A stretch of 26,475 nt of DNA, taken from the IMG/VR virus record IMGVR_UViG_3300017724_002943, positions 1 to 26,475 of that record. One strand, 5' to 3'. This document shows, piece after piece, positions 22,294 through 26,475 of this stretch (positions are counted from its first letter, which is position 1; each line of letters starts with the position of its first letter). The stretch comes from a virus. The position numbers were made by a program, and so were the translations under genes. The notes under the pieces were generated by a model. That model ran no database searches. It worked only from the letters and a program-made list of their open reading frames with translations, and had not been told where the DNA came from.

Positions 22294-23137
22294 AAATGAC
22301 GGTTATAAAGATTTAGAAAGAGGAATACTTCATTTTAAATTTATGAGTGAAACTTTTGATGAAGTTAATTATGTAGATTGGAATTCATCAAATGGTTCTT
22401 TTTTATGGGAGATTGAAAATAAAATTCCATCTAAAGGCAAAATAAAACATTTTTGTATCCCTTCTAATATAGTTAACCAAATTATTATGGACCCTAATGC
22501 TCAAAAATGTAATGAAGCTTTAAGTAGAAATATTGCTATTAAAAGAAGTAATGCTGATTGGATTATTTCTACTAATATTGATATTATCCCTCCTACAAGA
22601 AAAGAATTAAAATCTTTAATTAAAACTTTAGATAAAAATACTTTTTATACCATTTCTAGAAGAGAAGCTCCTAAAGATATAGTATATAATACTAAAATAA
22701 CTAAATTAAGAGAATCCCTTTCAACAATCCCAGCTAGACATTTTCCTGCAAAAGTATCACCTAATGATAATTATAGTTTAATAAATTGTTGTGGAGATTT
22801 TCAAATAGCACATAGAGATGTTTGGAATAAAATTAAAGGATTTGAAGAAGAAATGATTTATGCCTGTTATGTAGATACTAATATTCAGAAAAAAGCAGTA
22901 TTAAATGATTATAAATTAGAAGTATTATATGAACCTGCATTATATCACATGGAACATGGAGCTTATTATACCAAAGAAGATGGTACAAGAATGTTAGATA
23001 ACAATAATGAAGGCCCTTACAAAGGGGATAACAAAGCTTATAATGATCCTTGGAAATGGGTTGAAACTTTCTCAAAAACTAATAATACAAAAGAGTGGGG
23101 ATTAGGAAATGTTGATATAGAAGTAGAGGTAATTTAA
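22265..23137 (+). CDS. GT-A glycosyltransferase, family 2/7-like
   Basis: 290 residues. The opening MKIASVVVNRNDGY is GT-A like. ADWIISTNIDIIPP (97-110) holds the metal-binding D-x-D equivalent, here as N-I-D with only one Asp, a variation. NCCGDFQIAHRDVWNKIKGFEEEMIYACYVDTNIQKKA recalls the C-terminal GT7/galactosyltransferase motif (GDFxxxxRxxWxxIxGFDE). YEPALYHMEHG fits the third metal-ligand histidine region. It is the last gene of the glycan island and overlaps the GDP-fucose synthase-like gene by 29 bp, the longest overlap of two coding regions here, with a good ATG start at MKIASVVV. Confidence 0.8.
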   Translation: MKIASVVVNRNDGYKDLERGILHFKFMSETFDEVNYVDWNSSNGSFLWEIENKIPSKGKIKHFCIPSNIVNQIIMDPNAQKCNEALSRNIAIKRSNADWIISTNIDIIPPTRKELKSLIKTLDKNTFYTISRREAPKDIVYNTKITKLRESLSTIPARHFPAKVSPNDNYSLINCCGDFQIAHRDVWNKIKGFEEEMIYACYVDTNIQKKAVLNDYKLEVLYEPALYHMEHGAYYTKEDGTRMLDNNNEGPYKGDNKAYNDPWKWVETFSKTNNTKEWGLGNVDIEVEVI

Positions 23138-23146
23138 TATTTATAA

Positions 23147-23497
23147 ATGTACACCCCAAAAACTATACCAATGGAAAAAGATAAATTAGTCAAAGAAAGA
23201 GAAACCACAGGTATTGAAATTATATATAATGATAGTGAAGATTTAAAAACATTATCTTCAAAAGAAGAATTTGTATCTTTCATCTTAGAAGATAGTTTTA
23301 AAACCATAGAGATGGCTTTGAAAAATAAATTGGATAAGGTTGAACTATTTAATATATTTAATTTATCAATAGTAGTAGAAATAGAAAGAAATAATTATAA
23401 AAATGTTCTCAATAATTTAATAAAATTTTATATCTTAGAAGAGAATTACGAAAAATGTTCATTAATAAGAAGTATTATAAATAAATATGAAATATAA
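23147..23497 (+). CDS. Helical protein, paralogue of the gene at 25177
   Basis: 116 residues, unknown function. From about residue 38 it aligns by eye with the protein encoded at 25177: a helix around EEFVSFILEDSFKTIEMALKN, VVEIERNNYKNVLNNLIKFY, and an ending EENYEKCSLIRSIINKYE. The last part resembles the UVR-type helical hairpin in which an ExYExxxxIR motif repeats, but this is only a resemblance. A later in-frame ATG at 23171 (MEKDKLVKE) is an alternative start. It follows the glycan island after 9 bp and is followed by an overlapping small gene. Confidence 0.7.
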   Translation: MYTPKTIPMEKDKLVKERETTGIEIIYNDSEDLKTLSSKEEFVSFILEDSFKTIEMALKNKLDKVELFNIFNLSIVVEIERNNYKNVLNNLIKFYILEENYEKCSLIRSIINKYEI

Positions 23498-23636
23498 ATT
23501 TACAACTAAAAACTCAAAAGATGCTATTGGTTATGTAAAAGCAGATAGTAAATATGAAGCTGAAATATTAGCATCTCAAATGAAACAATTAAAATTAAAA
23601 GACTTTTTAAAAATATTTGAAGTAAAAGAAGCATGA
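23487..23636 (+). CDS. Small protein, 49 residues
   Basis: The ATG at 23487 lies within the last codons of the preceding gene and the TGA overlaps the next ATG (ATGA), giving a 49-residue protein. The start MKYKFTTKNSKDAIGYVKADSKYEAEILAS reads like a compact strand-helix unit, and KDFLKIFEV ends it. The tight fit on both sides, with no alternative reading, supports a real gene. Function unknown. Confidence 0.65.
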   Translation: MKYKFTTKNSKDAIGYVKADSKYEAEILASQMKQLKLKDFLKIFEVKEA

Positions 23637-24043
23637 GTCAAGATTTTGAATTTGAAGGAAAAGATGATTTAAAAAAACTATTTGAGGATATTTTAGGATC
23701 AAACATTATTTTAAAAGATACTTTAGCTAATCAAGATCAAGAAGAAAATGTATTTTGTTTAATAGTAAATAAATTAGATACAGCTCATAAAGATGATGAA
23801 GCTTTATTTGAATTATCAGGTATAGATTTGACAAAATCAAAGAATGAACTATGGGTTGTTATTGAAGCTTTATTAAAAATAGCATATGGAAATGATGCTT
23901 TTGATATGATTATGTGGTATATTTTAGATAGATTCAACCCAGATGGAAAAGTTGTCCCTTTTGAAGATGAAAAAGGAAAACAATTTTCATTGTTAACTGC
24001 AAAAGATCTATTTTCATTTGTAAAACATAGATTTCCAAACTAA
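23633..24043 (+). CDS. Acidic protein of unknown function
   Basis: 136 residues, acidic, mostly helical by appearance (EGKDDLKKLFEDIL, NELWVVIEALLKIAY, FDMIMWYILDRF). A loop NPDGKVVPFEDEKGKQFSL connects to a last helix. No catalytic motif or membrane segment is seen. It is joined to the preceding small gene by an ATGA overlap and is the last gene before the promoter at 24046. I do not recognise the family. Confidence 0.75.
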   Translation: MSQDFEFEGKDDLKKLFEDILGSNIILKDTLANQDQEENVFCLIVNKLDTAHKDDEALFELSGIDLTKSKNELWVVIEALLKIAYGNDAFDMIMWYILDRFNPDGKVVPFEDEKGKQFSLLTAKDLFSFVKHRFPN

Positions 24044-24045
24044 AT

Positions 24046-24076
24046 TTGGATACCCCAAAACATTTTTGTATATTTA
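24046..24076 (+). promoter_or_regulatory. Bacteroidota-type promoter
   Basis: TTGG at 24046-24049 (TTTG from 24045), 19 bp, TATATTTA at 24069-24076. The -7 box is nearly identical to that before gene 44 (TTTTGTATATTTA in both). It lies in the 61-bp gap before the DksA-type gene and probably drives the run of small genes downstream. Confidence 0.7.
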
Positions 24077-24104
24077 CGTGAAATTTTAAAGGTTACGTAT
24101 AATT

Positions 24105-24371
24105 ATGAATATGACAAAAGATAAACTAAAAATGATACCTTGTATAGCTTGTGGTGAACCTATGCCCGAGTTAAGACTAACTAAATTTGGTTATAAAGTT
24201 TGTGTAAATTGTTCAACAACTGGAGCTTATAGAGCTGTATCTACAATTAATGGAAGTGGGGATCATACATGGAATGATATTCAAATATTAACTCCTGAAC
24301 AATATAAATCTTATGAAAAAACAGAAGAATTATCTTCAAAAACACTAAAATCATTTAATAAAGAAGATTAG
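24105..24371 (+). CDS. DksA/TraR-type zinc-finger protein
   Basis: 88 residues. CIACGEPMPELRLTKFGYKVCVNC (C13, C16, C33, C36) is the four-cysteine zinc finger of DksA/TraR proteins, including the typical CxxCGxxxPxxRL and YKVCVNC parts. Classical DksA binds RNA polymerase through the secondary channel using a long coiled coil. Here only about 12 residues precede the finger and a short charged tail follows, so a full coiled coil is missing, and the protein may bind polymerase differently or something else. It has its own predicted promoter. A second ATG at 24111 is an alternative start. Confidence 0.8.
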   Translation: MNMTKDKLKMIPCIACGEPMPELRLTKFGYKVCVNCSTTGAYRAVSTINGSGDHTWNDIQILTPEQYKSYEKTEELSSKTLKSFNKED

Positions 24372-24372
24372 T

Positions 24373-24999
24373 ATGCCAAAAGCAAAACCTTTAAATAAGG
24401 AATTAATAATGGCAGCTATGAATAAAACAAAATCAAATAGAGCAGCTGCCAGGTATTTGAATGTATCTTATGTGCATTATAAAAGATGGGCTAAAATATA
24501 TGAAAGTGATACCCACGATAACTTATTTGAACAACATAAAAATCAGTCTGGAAAAGGTATTCCTAAATTTTTAAAAAGTACAGGAAAAGAACCAGCATTA
24601 ATTGATATAATTGAAGGTAGAGTAGATGCTTCTTCATTCTCACCAGATAAGCTTAAATATAGACTTATAACTGAAGGATATTTGTTAGAAGAATGTGGTT
24701 CATGTGGGTTTAAAGAACGCAGAGTTTTAGATTATAAAATGCCTTTACTTCTTCATTTTAAAGATGGGAATAAAAAAAATTATAGAAAAGAAAATATAGA
24801 ATTACTTTGTTATAACCATTATTTCCTTACAGTAGGAGATATTTTTTCAGATAAACAAGTAAAAGGTATAGAAGATCATAAACCTATAAATCAAGGAGAT
24901 GTTGAGTGGGAATTAGATGATTACCAAAGACAAAGATTAATTGAATTAGGGCTTGAAAAAAAAGAAGATGATGGTTTAGATATAATATCCTATACATAA
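24373..24999 (+). CDS. HTH plus HNH-endonuclease-like protein
   Basis: 208 residues with two parts. Residues 17-42 (NKTKSNRAAARYLNVSYVHYKRWAKI) form a Fis-like helix-turn-helix. Residues 106-150 look like an HNH domain with a zinc-binding CGSCG (C108, C111), LLLHFKDGNKKN (H128, D131, N133), RKENIELLCYNHYF (N141, C146, H149). In place of the usual C-x-x-C-H the second pair is C-Y-N-H, and the first H is followed by F rather than H or I, so catalysis is uncertain. It may be a free-standing homing-type nuclease or a DNA-binding regulator. The stop overlaps the next start by one base. Confidence 0.7.
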   Translation: MPKAKPLNKELIMAAMNKTKSNRAAARYLNVSYVHYKRWAKIYESDTHDNLFEQHKNQSGKGIPKFLKSTGKEPALIDIIEGRVDASSFSPDKLKYRLITEGYLLEECGSCGFKERRVLDYKMPLLLHFKDGNKKNYRKENIELLCYNHYFLTVGDIFSDKQVKGIEDHKPINQGDVEWELDDYQRQRLIELGLEKKEDDGLDIISYT

Positions 25000-25175
25000 T
25001 GGCAAAGAAAATAAGAAATATTAAAAGAAAAAAACATGATCAAATTGTAAATGATTATGATAAGATAAAGTCAAAACATTTAGAAAAATTGGCTACAAAA
25101 ATTCTTAAAGATGAAGAAAAAAATAGTAGATTAAAAGATAAAAATATTAAAGGAGACTTTTTAAAAAATTTTTAA
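24999..25175 (+). CDS. Small basic protein, 58 residues
   Basis: Start and stop touch both neighbours: it shares one base with the preceding stop (TAATG) and ends one base before the next ATG. The 58 residues are very rich in Lys (MAKKIRNIKRKKHDQIV, DKIKSKHLEKLATKIL), probably one or two helices with a strong positive charge. It may bind nucleic acid or a phage structure, but no family is recognised. Confidence 0.6.
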   Translation: MAKKIRNIKRKKHDQIVNDYDKIKSKHLEKLATKILKDEEKNSRLKDKNIKGDFLKNF

Positions 25176-25176
25176 T

Positions 25177-25473
25177 ATGGCTAAAACAATAAAAGTAAAA
25201 GACAGTGAAGAATTTACTCAATTACTAGAAGATAAGGATATTAGAATTTCTAGAGCAATAGTAGAGGGAATTTTAGAAAATTTAGTAGGAAAAAGGAAAA
25301 ATATTCATGTATTAGAAGTTTATTTAAAAAATGAAGATTCTATAGTTGATATAACAGTACATAGAGAGGACTTTATTCAAACTTTAGAAGAAAATCTAAA
25401 AACTTTTATATACCATGAAGAATATGAAGCATGTTCAGGTATACAAAAAGCAATTAATTATTTAAAAGGATAA
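25177..25473 (+). CDS. Helical protein, paralogue of the gene at 23147
   Basis: 98 residues, unknown function. The order of helices matches the 116-residue protein at 23147: ISRAIVEGILENLVGKRKN, then VDITVHREDFIQTLEENLKTFI, then HEEYEACSGIQKAINYLKG. The shared E-x-YE-x-CS-x-I signature is the clearest link. It starts one base after the preceding stop (TTTTTAATATG) and is followed within 3 bp by the glucosaminidase-like gene. Confidence 0.7.
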   Translation: MAKTIKVKDSEEFTQLLEDKDIRISRAIVEGILENLVGKRKNIHVLEVYLKNEDSIVDITVHREDFIQTLEENLKTFIYHEEYEACSGIQKAINYLKG

Positions 25474-25476
25474 AAT

Positions 25477-26040
25477 ATGAAACTTTACAAATACAACAAT
25501 AATAGATTAAAATATGAATCAGTAAATTTACCAATTATATTTTTAAAATTTTCAATAGGATTTTTATCAATATTTTTATTTTTAGGATTAACCAACCTTC
25601 CTAAAGAACCTGAATATTTTACAGAAACAGAAAAAATATTAATTATAAACGAATTAAATGAATTTAGTGAAGAAAAATTAATTAATGAAATTAGTAAATT
25701 AAATTTCAAATTTCCTCATATTGTTTTAGCTCAATCTATTCTAGAAACAGGTCATTATGAATCTAAAATATTTAAAGAAAATTTTAATTTATTTGGAATG
25801 AAAGAAGCACGTGTTAGACTTAATTTAGCTGTAGGTACTCAATATGGGCATGCTTATTATAATAATTGGGAAGAGTCAATGATGGATTATGCTTTATGGT
25901 ATTCTACATATGCTTATAAATGTAAAACAGAAAAACAATTATATAAGTTATTAGATAGGCAATATGCAGAAGCTTCATCATATGTATCATCGTTACAACA
26001 TATAATTGAAATTAATAACTTAAAAGAAAAATTCGAATAA
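25477..26040 (+). CDS. Membrane-anchored glucosaminidase (GH73/Bax-like)
   Basis: 187 residues. Residues 19-38 (LPIIFLKFSIGFLSIFLFLG) form one hydrophobic segment after a Lys/Arg-containing cytoplasmic start, a signal anchor rather than a cleaved signal. From about 78, FPHIVLAQSILETGHYESKIFKENFNLFGMK is the glucosaminidase motif, with E90 as the expected catalytic acid. YGHAYYNNWEESMMDYALWYS and YAEASSYVSSLQHII continue the fold. Such enzymes cut the glycan strands of peptidoglycan, here probably from the periplasmic face. It could be a lysis enzyme or a local wall-opening enzyme for the virion. No holin is recognised nearby. Confidence 0.83.
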   Translation: MKLYKYNNNRLKYESVNLPIIFLKFSIGFLSIFLFLGLTNLPKEPEYFTETEKILIINELNEFSEEKLINEISKLNFKFPHIVLAQSILETGHYESKIFKENFNLFGMKEARVRLNLAVGTQYGHAYYNNWEESMMDYALWYSTYAYKCKTEKQLYKLLDRQYAEASSYVSSLQHIIEINNLKEKFE

Positions 26041-26175
26041 ATGGCTAGATTAATTGCTTCTAACTACACTAAAAAAAAGCAGAAAAAAAGACCGGGTGTT
26101 CATGCTAAGTGTAAAACATCAAAAATGAAAAAAAGTAAAAATTATAAAAAACTATATAAGGGACAAGGAAGATAA
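26041..26175 (+). CDS. Very basic small protein with KKRPGVHAK motif
   Basis: 44 residues, begins directly after the preceding stop and shares one base with the next start. The sequence runs KKKQKKRPGVHAKCKTSKMKK and ends KNYKKLYKGQGR. I recall this RPGVH-x-K...SKNYK-x-Y-x-GQG pattern from small open frames in many phage genomes, so it is likely a real conserved gene. The charge suggests nucleic-acid or ribosome binding. Function unknown. Confidence 0.7.
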   Translation: MARLIASNYTKKKQKKRPGVHAKCKTSKMKKSKNYKKLYKGQGR

Positions 26176-26381
26176 TGGTAAAAAATAAAACAATGAATAT
26201 GTTCCAAGATTTAAGTTTTACTGATATATTTGACACTTTTGATGATGAATATTTAACATTAATGGCAGAATCAAACCCAGAACAGTTAAAGAGAATGTGT
26301 TTATTTTTAAGTTTAGACACTCAATTATTAAAAGAAAAATTTCATAGAGAAATCAAACAAAATAAAGATAAATTAAATTAA
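26175..26381 (+). CDS. Small protein of unknown function
   Basis: 68 residues, probably helical with an acidic centre: LSFTDIFDTFDDEYLTLMAESNPEQLKRMCLFLSL, followed by a basic C-terminal helix (LLKEKFHREIKQNKDK). No family recognised. The ATG overlaps the preceding stop by one base; a second ATG follows six codons in and could also serve as the start. Confidence 0.65.
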   Translation: MVKNKTMNMFQDLSFTDIFDTFDDEYLTLMAESNPEQLKRMCLFLSLDTQLLKEKFHREIKQNKDKLN

Positions 26382-26389
26382 AATAAATT

Positions 26390-26475
26390 ATGACACATAC
26401 TTATTCAATCAGAGATTTAGAACGTGAGGCATCAACCGGAGTTGTTACTAAAGTCTTATGGAAATTAACAACAAT
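26390..26475 (+). CDS. Conserved phage protein, 3' end outside window
   Basis: Frame begins at ATG 26390 after 8 bp and runs off the window end (28 codons visible). The start MTHTYSIRDLEREASTGVVT resembles short phage proteins with a TYxIxxLER-x-x-x-x-GVVT opening that I recall from other marine phages; function unknown. The window ends too early to say more. Confidence 0.6.
   Translation, partial: MTHTYSIRDLEREASTGVVTKVLWKLTT

Noticed and set aside
23142-23149. TATAAATG resembling the T4 late promoter TATAAATA
   Set aside because: It overlaps the start codon at 23147, has one mismatch, and such strings are frequent by chance in this AT-rich DNA.
635-26320. Several minus-strand open frames of 60-130 codons
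   Set aside because: All lie opposite well-supported + strand genes, have no recognisable motif and follow from the AT-rich composition.

Overview
The window looks like part of the genome of a T4-like myovirus that infects a Bacteroidota (probably flavobacterial) host. The T4-like assignment rests on recognisable replication proteins: a family B DNA polymerase in two pieces, a gp45 sliding clamp, a gp44 clamp-loader ATPase and a gp62-like small subunit. The host assignment rests on four things: low GC with almost no Shine-Dalgarno sequences, four promoters of Bacteroidota type (TTGG, 19 bp, TATAT), a tRNA-Ala resembling flavobacterial ones, and a DUF2452-type protein. All genes are on the + strand, packed nose to tail with frequent ATGA or TAATG overlaps.

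Layout. (1) 2-421: end of a MazG-like pyrophosphohydrolase, visibly richer in GC than the rest. (2) 414-4146: split polymerase (43A/43B), a DUF2452-like protein and the sliding clamp. (3) 4239-7319: a chaperone block of Hsp20, GroES and a full-length GroEL, with two small unknown proteins, lying between clamp and clamp-loader genes. (4) 7357-11384: clamp loader 44, an Rmt2/GAMT-like methyltransferase, gp62-like subunit, a DUF1599/Nmad1-like protein, a RecB/Cas4-like nuclease with probable Fe-S cysteines, and a small ribbon-helix-helix-like protein. (5) 11408-23137: an 11.7-kb glycan island with six glycosyltransferase-like genes, three SDR sugar epimerase/reductase genes, an RmlC-like epimerase, an HldE-type sugar kinase, a methyltransferase and accessory small genes, interrupted by tRNA-Ala(TGC). 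(6) 23147-26475: small phage genes, including a pair of paralogues, a DksA/TraR zinc finger, an HTH plus HNH-like protein, a membrane-anchored glucosaminidase-like protein and a small very basic protein.

How it may work together. Regions 2-4 supply the replisome plus nucleotide and DNA processing, with a chaperone module in the same gene order. The glycan island carries late sugar-tailoring steps and transferases but no complete nucleotide-sugar pathway. It therefore probably feeds on host precursors to alter host surface glycan or to decorate phage components. Functions are inferred from motifs read by eye; no database search was possible.
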